The position numbers and the translations under genes were made by a program. A model generated the notes under the pieces. That model did no database searches and was not told the DNA's origin. It worked only from the letters and a program-made list of their open reading frames with translations. A stretch of 64,000 nt of DNA from Pseudomonas oryzicola (GTDB lineage Bacteria; Pseudomonadota; Gammaproteobacteria; Pseudomonadales; Pseudomonadaceae): positions 893,001 through 957,000 of the forward strand of contig NZ_JABWRZ020000001.1 of NCBI RefSeq assembly GCF_014269185.2, read 5' to 3'. Below are positions 35,336-50,725 of the stretch, one piece after another; the first letter of the stretch is position 1; each line of letters opens with the position of its first letter.

Positions 35336-35532
35336 TCCCTGCATGTTGTCGGCCAGTTCACCGTCGTTTGCCGGTGAGCTGGTAGGATGTCGCCGCGCGG
35401 GGGCTTGCTCCCGCGTTGGCGTATCTGGAATTCGAGAATCTTTACAGCATCTGTCAGCGGCCCCGGTGGGCAAAAGGCAGGTGCTGATGGCGTGGCGCAG
35501 ATGCCAGACGCCCAACAAGGTGCAAATGACCT

Positions 35533-37477
<1,945 letters not shown>

Positions 37478-37491
37478 GCAGTTGGAGTGGT

Positions 37492-37590
37492 GTTGGGTTC
37501 TTCGCGGGCTTGCCCGCTCCCACAGGGATAGCGCAAGCCTGGAGGTTTGTGGGGTCCTGTGGGAGCGGGCAAGCCCGCGAAGAACCCAAC
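37492..37590. repeat. Perfect REP pair (BIME)
   Basis: Two 35-base arms (37492-37526 and 37556-37590) are exact inverted copies with a 29-base spacer. Same family as the 28.5-kb pair. Lies after dapB. Confidence 0.92.
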
Positions 37591-37721
37591 ACAGATGTCA
37601 GCCTGTCGCATTGATGTGTTTTAGAGACACATCTGCGGTAGACCGAAAACGCACTTTTCTGTAAGCTACAGCTTTAGTGTGTCCACTAAAAGCGCGCAGC
37701 GAATTGAATTCAGCACATGAA

Positions 37722-37758
37722 AGCGGGGTGACGTGTCCATACGTCACTCCGCTTTTTT
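37722..37758 (+). terminator. Intrinsic terminator just upstream of carA (possible attenuator)
   Basis: A 13-bp stem (AGCGGGGTGACGT / ACGTCACTCCGCT, one G-U pair) with a 6-base loop and a U-run of six ends 45 bases before the carA start. It may simply end dapB transcription. Preceded by another hairpin (CTTTAGTG / CACTAAAG near 37672-37690), it could also be an attenuator for carA. Confidence 0.82.
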
Positions 37759-37803
37759 GCAACCTGCGATCGCCCTTTCATGCTTGATTTACGGGAGGTC
37801 TTC

Positions 37804-38940
37804 TTGACAAAGCCAGCCATACTCGCCCTTGCCGACGGCAGTATTTTCCGCGGTGAAGCCATTGGTGCCGACGGTCAGACCGTTGGTGAGGTGGTCTTCA
37901 ACACCGCTATGACCGGCTACCAGGAAATCCTTACAGACCCTTCCTATGCGCAGCAAATCGTAACCCTGACCTACCCGCACATCGGCAATACCGGTACTAC
38001 CCCGGAAGACGCCGAGTCCAACCGCGTCTGGTCCGCTGGCCTGGTCATTCGTGACCTGCCGCTGCTGGCCAGCAACTGGCGTAACACCCAGTCGCTGCCT
38101 GAGTACCTCAAGGCCAACAACGTCGTCGCCATCGCCGGCATCGACACCCGTCGCCTGACCCGAATCCTGCGTGAAAAGGGCGCTCAGAACGGTTGCATCC
38201 TCGCCGGTGACAACATCAGCGAAGAAGCCGCCATCGCCGCTGCCCGTGCCTTCCCGGGCCTGAAGGGCATGGACCTGGCCAAGGTCGTTTCCACCAAGGA
38301 ACGCTACGAGTGGCGCTCCAGCGTGTGGGAGCTGAAGACCGACAGCCACCCGACCATCGACGCTGCCGACCTGCCGTACCACGTGGTCGCCTTCGACTAC
38401 GGCGTCAAGCTGAACATCCTGCGCATGCTGGTCGCCCGTGGCTGCCGCGTGACCGTGGTGCCGGCCCAGACCCCGGCCAGCGAAGTGCTGGCACTCAACC
38501 CGGACGGCGTGTTCCTGTCCAACGGCCCTGGCGACCCCGAGCCGTGCGACTACGCCATCCAGGCGATCAAGGAAATTCTCGAGACCGAGATCCCGGTGTT
38601 CGGCATCTGCCTCGGCCACCAGCTGCTGGCCTTGGCCTCCGGCGCCAAGACCGTGAAGATGGGCCACGGCCACCACGGTGCCAACCACCCGGTCCAGGAC
38701 CTGGACACCGGCGTGGTCATGATCACCAGCCAGAACCACGGCTTTGCCGTTGACGAGGCCACCCTGCCGGGCAACGTCCGCGCCATCCACAAGTCGCTGT
38801 TCGACGGCACCCTGCAGGGTATCGAGCGCACCGACAAGAGCGCGTTCAGCTTCCAGGGTCACCCTGAAGCGAGCCCGGGCCCGACCGATGTCGCGCCTCT
38901 GTTCGATCGTTTCATCGATGCCATGGCCAAGCGCCGCTGA
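37804..38940 (+). CDS. carA: Carbamoyl-phosphate synthase small subunit
   Basis: A 378-residue glutamine amidotransferase subunit supplying ammonia to CarB for arginine and pyrimidine synthesis. The start is TTG 37804 ([12 protein letters not shown]), with GGGAGGT 5 bases upstream. An ATG eight codons earlier lies before the ribosome site, and the shorter form has the family length. Class I GATase nucleophile Cys in [13 protein letters not shown] (about 264), plus [11 protein letters not shown] with catalytic His and Glu. Separated from carB by about 100 bases. Confidence 0.96.
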   Translation: MTKPAILALADGSIFRGEAIGADGQTVGEVVFNTAMTGYQEILTDPSYAQQIVTLTYPHIGNTGTTPEDAESNRVWSAGLVIRDLPLLASNWRNTQSLPEYLKANNVVAIAGIDTRRLTRILREKGAQNGCILAGDNISEEAAIAAARAFPGLKGMDLAKVVSTKERYEWRSSVWELKTDSHPTIDAADLPYHVVAFDYGVKLNILRMLVARGCRVTVVPAQTPASEVLALNPDGVFLSNGPGDPEPCDYAIQAIKEILETEIPVFGICLGHQLLALASGAKTVKMGHGHHGANHPVQDLDTGVVMITSQNHGFAVDEATLPGNVRAIHKSLFDGTLQGIERTDKSAFSFQGHPEASPGPTDVAPLFDRFIDAMAKRR

Positions 38941-39045
38941 GCATCCTGCTGCAAGGCCCCGGGCCGGCTCTCGCCGCGCCCGGAAGCGCCTGACCCAGAT
39001 TGTTCAAGGCGGCTTGCCGACTGACCCCGGATTTGAGTGACAACC

Positions 39046-42263
<3,218 letters not shown>

Positions 42264-42267
<4 letters not shown>

Positions 42268-42746
42268 GCATTACCAAGTACCCGATGACCGTCCAGGGCG
42301 CTCGCGCCCTGGAAGAGGAGCTGCTGTTCCTGAGCAAGACCGAACGCCCGCGCCTGAGCCAAGCCATTGGCGAAGCGCGCGAGCTGGGTGACCTGAAGGA
42401 AAATGCCGAATACCACGCCGCTCGTGAAGAGCAGGGCATGGTCGAGGCGCGTATCCGCGATATCGAGGGTCGCCTGCAGAACTCGGTGGTAATCGACGTA
42501 ACCACGATCGCTCACACCGGTAAGGTGATTTTTGGCACGACCGTGGTGCTGGCCAACACCGAAACCGATGATGAAGTGACCTACCAGATCGTTGGCGAGG
42601 ATGAAGCCGACGTGAAGAAAGGCAAACTGTCGAACAGCGCCCCGATCGCCCGTGCCATCATTGGCAAGGAAGAAGGGGATACCGTTGTCGTGAAGACGCC
42701 AAACGGTACGGTCGAGTACGAGATTGTCGAAGTCAAGCACATCTGA
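42264..42746 (+). CDS. greA: Transcription elongation factor GreA
   Basis: A 160-residue factor that reactivates backtracked RNA polymerase. The N-terminal coiled coil carries the acidic tip ([17 protein letters not shown], about 33-50, with the key Asp and Glu), and the C-terminal FKBP-like domain ends [13 protein letters not shown]. Coupled to carB through a 4-base overlap, as in the described Pseudomonas car–greA arrangement. Confidence 0.98.
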
Positions 42747-43164
42747 CCGGCGCCTGCGGGCGCCGTCCCTCGAGGGCATCCTCTGGCAGCTCGCCCAGGT
42801 CTTCTGGGTCGGTGGCTTGTGGGTGTTCCATGTGGGGCTGGTGCCCGCGCTCAAGGTCAGTGGCCTGGCACCGCTGCTGGTACAGGACATCGCCGGGCAG
42901 ATCGACCGCTGGTTGATCGGTGTGGCGATGCTTGGCTTGCTGATCCAGTTGGCCGTGCTGGCCAGAGTGGACGGCCTGGCGGCCTGGTGGCGGCAGTTCC
43001 GGGGCCAGATGCTGTTGCTCGGCCTTGGCGCCTGCGTGGGGTATTACACCTTGCGCTACGGCATATCTGTTGGCGAGCGCTGGCAGATGTTCTGTTTCCT
43101 GGTGCTGGGCTTTTCCGGCATCGTGCTGGTGGCCCAGCCGGTGCCGGTCAAGGTGCGCCGCTAA
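42724..43164 (+). CDS. Small membrane protein (DUF4149-like)
   Basis: A protein of up to 146 residues with three or four hydrophobic segments ([69 protein letters not shown]). The position after greA and the VGGLWxxH motif match a protein I recall as DUF4149/TMEM205-like in pseudomonads. The start is uncertain: the open frame begins at a TTG inside greA (23-base overlap), and no ATG lies near the first helix. Function unknown. Confidence 0.62.
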   Translation: MSKSSTSDRRLRAPSLEGILWQLAQVFWVGGLWVFHVGLVPALKVSGLAPLLVQDIAGQIDRWLIGVAMLGLLIQLAVLARVDGLAAWWRQFRGQMLLLGLGACVGYYTLRYGISVGERWQMFCFLVLGFSGIVLVAQPVPVKVRR

Positions 43165-43206
43165 GCGGTTCGAGATCGCTGGGGCTGCGTAGCAGCCCCT
43201 TTGCCG

Positions 43207-43515
43207 TTACTTGTAACGGTGGATGTTGGACAGCTGCTTGTTCGGCTGCGGGTTCTTGCGGTAGATCAGGGCTTTCTTGCCGATGGTCTGCACCAGCTCG
43301 GCGCGGCCGGCCTTGCACAGTTCGGCAATGGTCTCGGCGCGTTCTTCGCGGTCTTCCGAACGAATCTCGACCTTGATCAGCTCGTGGTCTACCAGGGCGC
43401 GCTCCAGTTCGGCGATGACGCCTTCATTCAAACCGTTGCCAGCAACGATCAGGACCGGCTTCAGGTCATGACCAATGGACTTGTATTGCTTCTTCTGCTC
43501 GTTATTGAGCGGCAT
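43207..43515 (-). CDS. yhbY: YhbY-family CRM-domain RNA-binding protein
   Basis: A 102-residue protein with a single CRM domain: LNNEQKKQYKSIGHDLKPVLIVAGNGLNEGVIAELERAL, then the GxxG-type loop replaced by AGNGL, ending KKALIYRKNP. It associates with pre-50S ribosome particles in E. coli. ATG 43515 follows AAGGG. Divergent from rlmE, convergent with the DUF4149-like gene. Confidence 0.94.
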   Translation of the reverse strand: MPLNNEQKKQYKSIGHDLKPVLIVAGNGLNEGVIAELERALVDHELIKVEIRSEDREERAETIAELCKAGRAELVQTIGKKALIYRKNPQPNKQLSNIHRYK

Positions 43516-43617
43516 AATCTGACCCTTTCCGTCTGATTCTGTAAAATTGACCGGCATTTTACCCGAGGGCCACCGGCTCCGCCCAGTCAATCACGACGCA
43601 TATCATCGAGGTGCCCC

Positions 43618-44244
43618 GTGGTACAACGTTCCAAAAGCAGCGCCAACTGGCTGCGAGAGCATTTCAACGATCCTTTTGTGAAGCAGGCGCAAAAGGACGG
43701 CTACCGCTCGCGCGCGAGCTACAAACTGCTGGAGATCCAGGAAAAGGACCGGCTGATCCGCCCAGGCATGAGCGTGATCGACCTCGGCGCGGCCCCTGGT
43801 GGCTGGTCGCAGGTGACCAGTCGTCTGATTGGTGGCCAGGGTCGACTGATCGCTTCCGACATCCTGGAGATGGATTCGATCCCTGACGTGACCTTCATCC
43901 AGGGCGATTTCACCCACGATGAAGTGCTGCAGCGCATCCTCGAGGCTGTCGGCGATTCGCACGTAGACCTTGTGATTTCCGACATGGCCCCCAATATGAG
44001 TGGTACGCCCGCGGTGGACATGCCGCGGGCGATGTTCCTCTGCGAGCTGGCCCTCGATCTGGCAACCCGCGTGTTGAAGCCCGGCGGCGACTTCCTGATC
44101 AAGATCTTCCAGGGCGAAGGCTTTGACGTATATCTCAAGGACGTACGCAGCAAGTTCGACAAGGTGCAGATGCGCAAGCCGTCGTCGTCGCGGGATCGTT
44201 CCCGTGAGCAGTACCTGCTGGGCAGGGGTTTCAAAGGGGCATGA
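43618..44244 (+). CDS. rlmE: 23S rRNA (uridine-2'-O)-methyltransferase RlmE (FtsJ/RrmJ)
   Basis: A 208-residue SAM-dependent enzyme methylating U2552 of 23S rRNA. Start GTG 43618, with GAGGT 5 bases upstream. The SAM loop [12 protein letters not shown] (about 57-68) and the catalytic Lys-Asp-Lys-Glu set (Lys in [10 protein letters not shown], Asp in [10 protein letters not shown], Lys in [14 protein letters not shown], Glu in the same motif) are all present. About 200 bases before ftsH, as usual. Confidence 0.97.
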   Translation: MVQRSKSSANWLREHFNDPFVKQAQKDGYRSRASYKLLEIQEKDRLIRPGMSVIDLGAAPGGWSQVTSRLIGGQGRLIASDILEMDSIPDVTFIQGDFTHDEVLQRILEAVGDSHVDLVISDMAPNMSGTPAVDMPRAMFLCELALDLATRVLKPGGDFLIKIFQGEGFDVYLKDVRSKFDKVQMRKPSSSRDRSREQYLLGRGFKGA

Positions 44245-44438
44245 AAGGTCTCAAGCGGGGTGGCCGATAGTTATTTCCAATCGGCCGCTGCGTCAGGATC
44301 GTCCGAACTTCGTGTAGTCTAGCTTTCACAAAGGGTTACAGACGGTGCCTGCGTCTGCGTAGGTAATGTAGTAAGTTAGGGCGATGAATATCATGCGAGG
44401 AACGGCTGCGTCGTGCGCCGACCTCAGAGGGTAGCGAA

Positions 44439-46352
44439 TTGAACGACATGGCAAAGAATCTGATCCTGTGGTTGATCATCGCAGCTGTCCTGGTGACAGT
44501 GATGAACAACTTCTCCAGCCCTAACGAGCCGCAGACCCTCAACTATTCCGACTTCATCCAGCAGGTCAAGGATGGCAAGGTCGAGCGCGTGACCGTCGAC
44601 GGCTACATCATTACCGGCAAGCGCGCCGACGGCGACAACTTCAAGACCGTGCGCCCGGCCATTACCGACAACGGCCTGATCGGTGACCTGGTGGACAACC
44701 ACGTAATCATCGAAGGCAAGCAGCCCGAGCAGCAGAGCATCTGGACCCAGCTGCTGGTGGCCAGCTTCCCGATCCTGGTGATCATCGCCGTGTTCATGTT
44801 CTTCATGCGCCAGATGCAGGGCGGTGCGGGCGGCAAGGGCGGGCCGATGAGCTTCGGCAAGAGCAAGGCGCGCCTGCTGTCCGAAGACCAGGTCAAGACC
44901 ACGCTGGCCGACGTTGCAGGGTGTGACGAAGCCAAGGAAGAGGTTGGTGAACTGGTCGAGTTCCTGCGCGACCCGGGCAAGTTCCAGCGTCTGGGTGGCC
45001 GCATCCCTCGTGGTGTGCTGATGGTTGGCCCGCCCGGTACCGGTAAGACCCTGCTGGCCAAGGCTATCGCTGGCGAGGCGAAGGTGCCGTTCTTCACCAT
45101 TTCCGGTTCCGACTTCGTGGAAATGTTCGTGGGTGTCGGTGCCAGCCGTGTGCGCGACATGTTCGAGCAGGCCAAGAAGCACGCTCCGTGCATCATCTTC
45201 ATCGACGAAATCGACGCCGTTGGTCGCCATCGTGGCGCCGGCATGGGGGGCGGTCACGACGAGCGTGAGCAAACCCTCAACCAGTTGCTGGTGGAGATGG
45301 ACGGCTTCGAAATGAACGATGGCATCATCGTCATTGCTGCCACCAACCGGCCGGACGTGCTCGACCCGGCGCTGCTGCGTCCGGGCCGCTTCGATCGCCA
45401 GGTGGTGGTCGGCCTGCCGGACATCCGCGGCCGTGAACAGATCCTCAAGGTGCACATGCGCAAGGTGCCAGTAGGCGAGAACGTCAACCCGGCGGTCATT
45501 GCTCGTGGCACTCCGGGCTTCTCCGGTGCCGACCTGGCCAACCTGGTCAACGAGGCTTCGCTGTTTGCCGCACGTGCCAACAAGCGCCTGGTCGAAATGA
45601 AAGAGTTCGAACTGGCCAAGGACAAGATCATGATGGGCGCCGAGCGCAAGACCATGGTCATGTCCGAGAAAGAGAAGCAGAACACCGCCTATCACGAAGC
45701 TGGCCATGCCATCGTCGGCCGCCTGGTCCCTGAACACGATCCGGTCTACAAGGTTTCGATCATTCCGCGTGGCCGTGCCTTGGGCGTGACCATGTTCCTG
45801 CCGGAAGAAGATCGCTACAGCCTGTCCAAGCGCGCATTGATCAGCCAGATCTGCTCGTTGTACGGCGGCCGTATCGCCGAGGAAATGACCTTGGGCTTCG
45901 ACGGTGTCACTACCGGCGCGTCCAACGACATCATGCGTGCCAGCCAGATCGCCCGTAACATGGTGACCAAGTGGGGCCTGTCCGAAAAACTCGGCCCGCT
46001 GATGTACGCCGAAGAAGAAGGCGAGGTGTTCCTGGGCCGTAGTGCTGCCAGCCAGCACGCCAGCGTTTCCGGCGAAACCGCCAAGCTGATCGACTCGGAA
46101 GTCCGCAGCATCATCGACCAGTGCTACGCCACGGCCAAGCAGTTGCTCACCGACAACCGCGACAAGCTCGACGCCATGGCCGAAGCGCTGATGAAGTACG
46201 AGACCATCGACGCCGAGCAGATTGACGATATCATGGCCGGCCGTACCCCTCGCGAGCCGCGTGATTGGGATGATGACTCTGCTTCGGGCAAGCCTGCTGC
46301 CCAGGGCGATCGCCCGGAATCGCCGATCGGCGGTCCAGCGGCTCAACACTAA
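44439..46352 (+). CDS. ftsH: ATP-dependent zinc metalloprotease FtsH
   Basis: A 637-residue membrane AAA+ protease. The start is probably TTG 44439 ([11 protein letters not shown]) because AGAGGG is 7 bases upstream; ATG 44448 is the alternative, without a well-placed site. E. coli ftsH has a similar ambiguity. It has two TM helices (about 6-24 and 104-124), Walker A GPPGTGKT (about 199), Walker B IIFIDEID, the SRH region, zinc motif HEAGH (about 422), and a hydrophilic C-terminus. It degrades membrane proteins and regulators such as sigma-32. Confidence 0.98.
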   Translation: MNDMAKNLILWLIIAAVLVTVMNNFSSPNEPQTLNYSDFIQQVKDGKVERVTVDGYIITGKRADGDNFKTVRPAITDNGLIGDLVDNHVIIEGKQPEQQSIWTQLLVASFPILVIIAVFMFFMRQMQGGAGGKGGPMSFGKSKARLLSEDQVKTTLADVAGCDEAKEEVGELVEFLRDPGKFQRLGGRIPRGVLMVGPPGTGKTLLAKAIAGEAKVPFFTISGSDFVEMFVGVGASRVRDMFEQAKKHAPCIIFIDEIDAVGRHRGAGMGGGHDEREQTLNQLLVEMDGFEMNDGIIVIAATNRPDVLDPALLRPGRFDRQVVVGLPDIRGREQILKVHMRKVPVGENVNPAVIARGTPGFSGADLANLVNEASLFAARANKRLVEMKEFELAKDKIMMGAERKTMVMSEKEKQNTAYHEAGHAIVGRLVPEHDPVYKVSIIPRGRALGVTMFLPEEDRYSLSKRALISQICSLYGGRIAEEMTLGFDGVTTGASNDIMRASQIARNMVTKWGLSEKLGPLMYAEEEGEVFLGRSAASQHASVSGETAKLIDSEVRSIIDQCYATAKQLLTDNRDKLDAMAEALMKYETIDAEQIDDIMAGRTPREPRDWDDDSASGKPAAQGDRPESPIGGPAAQH

Positions 46353-46360
46353 GGGCATCT

Positions 46361-47212
46361 ATGAGCTCAGTGCAGTACCCGACCCGGTTGCCTTGCGGCA
46401 ACCGGGTTCTTGATTTGTCGCGTACCCATGTCATGGGTATTCTCAACGTCACTCCCGATTCCTTCTCCGATGGTGGGCGCTTCAACCAGCGCGACGAAGC
46501 GTTGCGCCATGCCGAAGCGATGGTTGCCGCTGGTGCCACGCTGATCGACATCGGCGGAGAGTCCACGCGGCCAGGCGCGCGCGCGGTATCGGTGACCGAG
46601 GAGCTGGAGCGGGTGGCACCCATGGTCGAGGCCATCAACAGCCGCCTCGACGTGGTCATTTCGGTCGACACCTCCACGCCCGCAGTCATGCGTGAAGCGG
46701 CGCGCCTCGGTGCGGGGCTGATCAACGACGTGCGTGCCCTGGAGCGTGATGGTGCCCTGGACGCCGCTGCAGATACCGGCCTGCCGGTATGCCTCATGCA
46801 CATGCGCGGCGAGCCGGGTAACATGCAGGACGATCCCCAGTACGAAGATGTGACCGCCGACGTTGCGCGTTACCTTGAGCAGCGGATGGCCGCCTGTGCT
46901 GCGGCGGGCATCGACGCGAACAGAATCATCCTTGATCCGGGCTTTGGTTTCGCCAAGACACTGGCGCACAACCTGAGCCTGTTCAAGCATATGGAAGCGC
47001 TCTATCGCCTCGGGCGCCCGCTGCTGGTGGGTGTTTCGCGCAAGAGCATGATCGGCCTGACGCTGGAACGTCCGGTCGGCGAGCGGTTGTACGGCAGCCT
47101 TGCGCTGGCGGCGTTGGCCATGACCAAGGGGGCGAGCATCCTTCGTGTCCATGACGTGGCCGAGACCGTTGATGTGGTGCGCATGATCGCTGCGGTGCAG
47201 AACGCCGAATAA
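46361..47212 (+). CDS. folP: Dihydropteroate synthase
   Basis: A 283-residue TIM-barrel enzyme of folate synthesis, the sulfonamide target. Motifs: [16 protein letters not shown] (about 24-39), [12 protein letters not shown], and [15 protein letters not shown] for pterin binding, then GVSRKSMIG. It begins 8 bases after the ftsH stop and is 16 bases before glmM, so ftsH–folP–glmM are one operon. Confidence 0.98.
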   Translation: MSSVQYPTRLPCGNRVLDLSRTHVMGILNVTPDSFSDGGRFNQRDEALRHAEAMVAAGATLIDIGGESTRPGARAVSVTEELERVAPMVEAINSRLDVVISVDTSTPAVMREAARLGAGLINDVRALERDGALDAAADTGLPVCLMHMRGEPGNMQDDPQYEDVTADVARYLEQRMAACAAAGIDANRIILDPGFGFAKTLAHNLSLFKHMEALYRLGRPLLVGVSRKSMIGLTLERPVGERLYGSLALAALAMTKGASILRVHDVAETVDVVRMIAAVQNAE

Positions 47213-47228
47213 GAATATTGGAGTCCCT

Positions 47229-48569
47229 ATGAGCAGAAAATACTTTGGTACCGACGGCATCCGTGGCCGTGTCGGCGAATACCCGATCACGCCTGACTTC
47301 ATGCTGAAGCTCGGCTGGGCAGCCGGCATGGCTTTCCGCAAGCAGGGGCACTGCCGGGTGCTGGTGGGCAAGGACACGCGTATCTCCGGCTACATGTTCG
47401 AGTCCGCACTCGAAGCCGGCCTGTCTGCGGCGGGTGCCGACGTGATGCTGCTCGGGCCGATGCCGACGCCGGCCATCGCCTACCTCACGCGTACCTTCCA
47501 CGCCGAAGCCGGTATTGTCATCAGCGCCTCGCACAACCCGCACGATGACAACGGCATCAAGTTCTTCTCGGGCCAGGGGACCAAGCTGCCGGACGAAGTC
47601 GAGCTAATGATCGAAGAGCTGCTCGACCAGCCCATGACCGTTGTCGAGTCGAGCAAGCTGGGCAAGGTTTCGCGCATCAACGATGCTGCTGGTCGCTACA
47701 TCGAGTTCTGCAAGAGCAGCGTGCCCAGCAGCACCAGCTTCGATGGCCTCAAGCTGGTGGTCGACTGCGCCCATGGCGCCACCTACAAGGTTGCACCAAG
47801 CGTATTCCGCGAGCTGGGCGCCGAGGTGACCGTGCTGCATGCCCAGCCGGACGGCCTGAACATCAACGAAGGCTGTGGCTCGACTCACATCGAATCGCTG
47901 CAGGCTGCCGTGCTGGTCGGCCATGCCGACCTGGGCATCGCCTTTGACGGTGATGGCGATCGCGTGCTGATGGTCGACCACACCGGTGCCATCGTCGATG
48001 GTGACGAACTACTGTTCATCATCGCTCGCGACCTGCAGGAGCGTGGCAAGCTGCAGGGCGGAGTGGTGGGTACGCTGATGAGCAACCTGGGCCTGGAGCT
48101 GGCGCTGAAGGACCTGGATATCCCGTTCGTACGGGCCAAGGTCGGTGACCGTTACGTCATGGCAGAGTTGCTGGAGCGTGAGTGGCTGGTCGGTGGCGAA
48201 AACTCCGGGCACGTCGTGTGCTGCAACCACACCACCACAGGTGACGCGATCATCGCTGCGCTGCAAGTGCTGATGGCGCTCAAGCGTCGTGGCGAAACCC
48301 TGGCCCAGGCTCGTCAGGCCCTGCGTAAATGCCCGCAGGTGTTGATCAACGTGCGCTATGGCGCCAGCAAGGTCGACCCGCTGCAGCACCCGTCGGTCAA
48401 GGAAGCCAGTGCCAAGGTAACCGAGGCGTTGGCTGGCCGTGGTCGCGTGCTGCTGCGTAAATCCGGTACCGAGCCTCTGGTGCGGGTCATGGTCGAGGGT
48501 GAGGACGAAAGCCAGGTGCGTGCCCATGCCGAAGCGCTGGCCAAACTGGTCGGCGAAGTTTGTATCTGA
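47229..48569 (+). CDS. glmM: Phosphoglucosamine mutase
   Basis: A 446-residue enzyme converting glucosamine-6-P to glucosamine-1-P for UDP-GlcNAc. Start [21 protein letters not shown]. The phosphoserine loop is [16 protein letters not shown] (active Ser about 102), the metal loop DGDGDRV (about 241-247), sugar loop GGENSGH, and phosphate loop [15 protein letters not shown]. Confidence 0.99.
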   Translation: MSRKYFGTDGIRGRVGEYPITPDFMLKLGWAAGMAFRKQGHCRVLVGKDTRISGYMFESALEAGLSAAGADVMLLGPMPTPAIAYLTRTFHAEAGIVISASHNPHDDNGIKFFSGQGTKLPDEVELMIEELLDQPMTVVESSKLGKVSRINDAAGRYIEFCKSSVPSSTSFDGLKLVVDCAHGATYKVAPSVFRELGAEVTVLHAQPDGLNINEGCGSTHIESLQAAVLVGHADLGIAFDGDGDRVLMVDHTGAIVDGDELLFIIARDLQERGKLQGGVVGTLMSNLGLELALKDLDIPFVRAKVGDRYVMAELLEREWLVGGENSGHVVCCNHTTTGDAIIAALQVLMALKRRGETLAQARQALRKCPQVLINVRYGASKVDPLQHPSVKEASAKVTEALAGRGRVLLRKSGTEPLVRVMVEGEDESQVRAHAEALAKLVGEVCI

Positions 48570-48634
48570 AGGCGCTTGCCAGCGCAGATAGGGTTGGGTA
48601 CTATCTGCGCCCACTTTGACCGACGAGGTAAAGC

Positions 48635-49390
48635 ATGCGTCGCCCCATGGTAGCTGGTAACTGGAAGATGCACGGTACCCGCGCTAGCGTCGCTGAGCTG
48701 ACCGAAGGCTTGAGAAATCTGGCCTTGCCGAGCGGAGTGGAAGTCGCGGTGTTCCCACCGGCCTTGTTCATCAATCAAGTGATCGATGGTTTGGCAGATA
48801 AGGGAATCATCGTCGGCGCACAGAATTCCGCAGTACAACCCGAGCAGGGTGCGCTGACCGGAGAAGTTGCTCCGGAACAGCTGGTTGAAGCAGGTTGCAA
48901 GTTGGTCCTGATTGGTCATTCGGAGCGTCGCCAGATTATTGGTGAGACCGACGAAGTGCTCAATCGCAAGTTTGCAGCTGCCCAGGCCAAAGGTTTGAAG
49001 CCAGTGCTTTGCATCGGGGAAACCCTGGAAGAGCGCGAGGCCGGCAAGACGCTCGAAGTTGTCGGGCGTCAACTAAGCAGTATCATCGAAACATTCGGTG
49101 TTAAGGCTTTTGCCAATGCAGTAATTGCCTATGAGCCTGTATGGGCCATCGGTACCGGCCTTACGGCCACGCCACAGCAGGCTCAGGATGTGCACGCAGC
49201 CATCCGCAGCCAGTTGGCGGCAGAAGATGCTGAAGTGGCTGCGAAGGTGCAGCTGCTCTACGGCGGCAGCGTGAAGGCGGCCAATGCGGCCGAACTGTTC
49301 GGCATGCCGGATATCGATGGGGGGCTCATTGGTGGGGCTTCCCTGAACGCAGACGAATTCGGTGCAATTTGTCGCGCCGCAGGAAACTGA
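48635..49390 (+). CDS. tpiA: Triosephosphate isomerase
   Basis: A 251-residue glycolytic enzyme. Substrate loop start GNWKMHG (Asn/Lys), catalytic His in LIGHSERRQ (about 95), catalytic Glu in [11 protein letters not shown] (about 167), phosphate loop [10 protein letters not shown] and GGASL. It lies 65 bases after glmM and directly before secG. Confidence 0.99.
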   Translation: MRRPMVAGNWKMHGTRASVAELTEGLRNLALPSGVEVAVFPPALFINQVIDGLADKGIIVGAQNSAVQPEQGALTGEVAPEQLVEAGCKLVLIGHSERRQIIGETDEVLNRKFAAAQAKGLKPVLCIGETLEEREAGKTLEVVGRQLSSIIETFGVKAFANAVIAYEPVWAIGTGLTATPQQAQDVHAAIRSQLAAEDAEVAAKVQLLYGGSVKAANAAELFGMPDIDGGLIGGASLNADEFGAICRAAGN

Positions 49391-49394
49391 ACAA

Positions 49395-49793
49395 ATGCTG
49401 GAAACAGTCATCGTTGTTTTTCATCTGTTGGCAGCGCTGTCGCTTGTAGTGCTGGTTCTGTTGCAACAGGGTAAGGGTGCGGAAGCAGGTGCATCTTTCG
49501 GCGCGGGTGCTTCAAATACCGTGTTCGGAAGCCAGGGTTCTGCAACGTTCCTGAGTAAATTAACTGCTGTACTCGCTGCCACTTTCTTTTTGACAGCACT
49601 TGGGTTAGGATACTTCGCGAAGCAACAAGCTCACCAGCTTAGCCAGGCAGGTCTTCCAGATCCAGCAGTGCTAGAAGTGAAAGAGCCGCAGAAACCGGCA
49701 GTTAATGATGATGTACCGGTGCTCCAGCAGCAGAAGAGCGAAACCACCACTAACACTGGTGACGTACCTCCTCCGGCACAAGAGCAGAAGTAA
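49395..49793 (+). CDS. secG: Preprotein translocase subunit SecG
   Basis: A 132-residue inner-membrane subunit of SecYEG. ATG 49395 ([36 protein letters not shown]) was chosen; the longer frame overlaps tpiA. Two TM helices (about 3-21 and 54-72) flank the conserved [13 protein letters not shown] loop. The C-terminal tail is long and Gln/Pro-rich, as in other pseudomonads. It starts 4 bases after the tpiA stop. Confidence 0.96.
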   Translation: MLETVIVVFHLLAALSLVVLVLLQQGKGAEAGASFGAGASNTVFGSQGSATFLSKLTAVLAATFFLTALGLGYFAKQQAHQLSQAGLPDPAVLEVKEPQKPAVNDDVPVLQQQKSETTTNTGDVPPPAQEQK

Positions 49794-49814
49794 CGGGTTT
49801 CAAGTAGTAGTATT

Positions 49815-49900
49815 GCCGAGGTGGTGGAATTGGTAGACACGCAACCTTGAGGTGGTTGTGCCCATAGGGTGTAGGGGTTCGAGTCCCCTTCTCGGTACCA
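49815..49900 (+). tRNA. tRNA-Leu (anticodon GAG)
   Basis: An 86-base class II tRNA with long variable arm: D-arm TGGTAGACACGC, anticodon loop CTTGAGG, T-loop GGTTCGAGTCC, encoded CCA. Located after secG as usual in this operon. Confidence 0.96.
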
Positions 49901-49913
49901 ATTAAAGCTTGAG

Positions 49914-49934
49914 AGCCCGCTTTAGCGGGCTTTC
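49914..49934 (+). terminator. Intrinsic terminator after tRNA-Leu
   Basis: A 7-bp stem (AGCCCGC / GCGGGCT) with TTTA loop followed by TTCTT. Confidence 0.82.
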
Positions 49935-50000
49935 TTGCAGGTGAAGGTTCGGATTTGACCCTTGAGAGGGTTCGGTCTTATACTTTTGCCCCAGCTTTGT

Positions 50001-50077
<77 letters not shown>

Positions 50078-50087
50078 GCTTCAGCGG

Positions 50088-50109
50088 AGCCCCTTTTCAG
50101 GGGCTTTTT
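50088..50109 (+). terminator. Intrinsic terminator after tRNA-fMet
   Basis: AGCCCC / GGGGCT stem with a 6-base loop and TTTTT run. Confidence 0.85.
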
Positions 50110-50156
50110 GCTAACCGAACAGTTTTCGGCGTCGTTGTCCAACGGCGCTTTCAGGG

Positions 50157-50178
50157 ATGGGCGCTTCGCCCATTTTTT
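50157..50178 (+). terminator. Second terminator-like hairpin before rimP
   Basis: A 7-bp stem (ATGGGCG / CGCCCAT) with a CTT loop, followed by six T, directly before rimP. It could limit read-through into the nusA operon; NusA autoregulation at leader terminators is known in E. coli. Confidence 0.7.
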
Positions 50179-50207
50179 ATTTGCACAGCATGCACGAGGG
50201 GGTTCAG

Positions 50208-50666
50208 GTGTCGAGCAAGCTAGAACAGTTGCAGGCCTTGTTGGCCCCGGTTGTCGAGGGTCTGGGCTATCAATGCTGGGGGATCGAATACGTTTCCCAG
50301 GGTAAGCATTCGGTACTGCGCATCTACATCGACAAGGAAGGCGGTATCCTGGTGGACGACTGCGAAGCGGTCAGCCGTCAGGCCAGCGCAATCCTCGACG
50401 TAGAAGATCCGATCAGCAGTGAGTACACCCTCGAGGTGTCTTCTCCAGGCATGGATCGCCCACTGTTCACTCTGGAACAGTTTGCCTCGCATGCCGGCGA
50501 ACAAGTGAAGATCAAGCTGCGCTCACCCTTCGAGGGTCGTCGTAACTTCCAGGGCCTTCTCCGTGGTGTGGAGGAGCAGGACGTGGTGGTCCAGGTGGAC
50601 AATCAAGAATTCCTGTTGCCGATCGACTCGATCGACAAGGCCAATATTATTCCCAGTTTTGACTGA
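50208..50666 (+). CDS. rimP: Ribosome maturation factor RimP
   Basis: A 152-residue 30S assembly factor. The GTG start at 50208 ([13 protein letters not shown]) follows GAGGGGG at a good distance; ATG 50190, six codons earlier, is an alternative. It has an N-terminal alpha/beta domain ([27 protein letters not shown]) and C-terminal SH3-like domain ([15 protein letters not shown]…RNFQGLL). First gene of the rimP–nusA–infB–rbfA–truB operon. Confidence 0.95.
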   Translation: MSSKLEQLQALLAPVVEGLGYQCWGIEYVSQGKHSVLRIYIDKEGGILVDDCEAVSRQASAILDVEDPISSEYTLEVSSPGMDRPLFTLEQFASHAGEQVKIKLRSPFEGRRNFQGLLRGVEEQDVVVQVDNQEFLLPIDSIDKANIIPSFD

Positions 50667-50725
50667 GACGTGCCGGGCCCGGCGGACTATCCGGGCCCAA
50701 TGGCTTGCGCAAGGCGAGGCGTACG

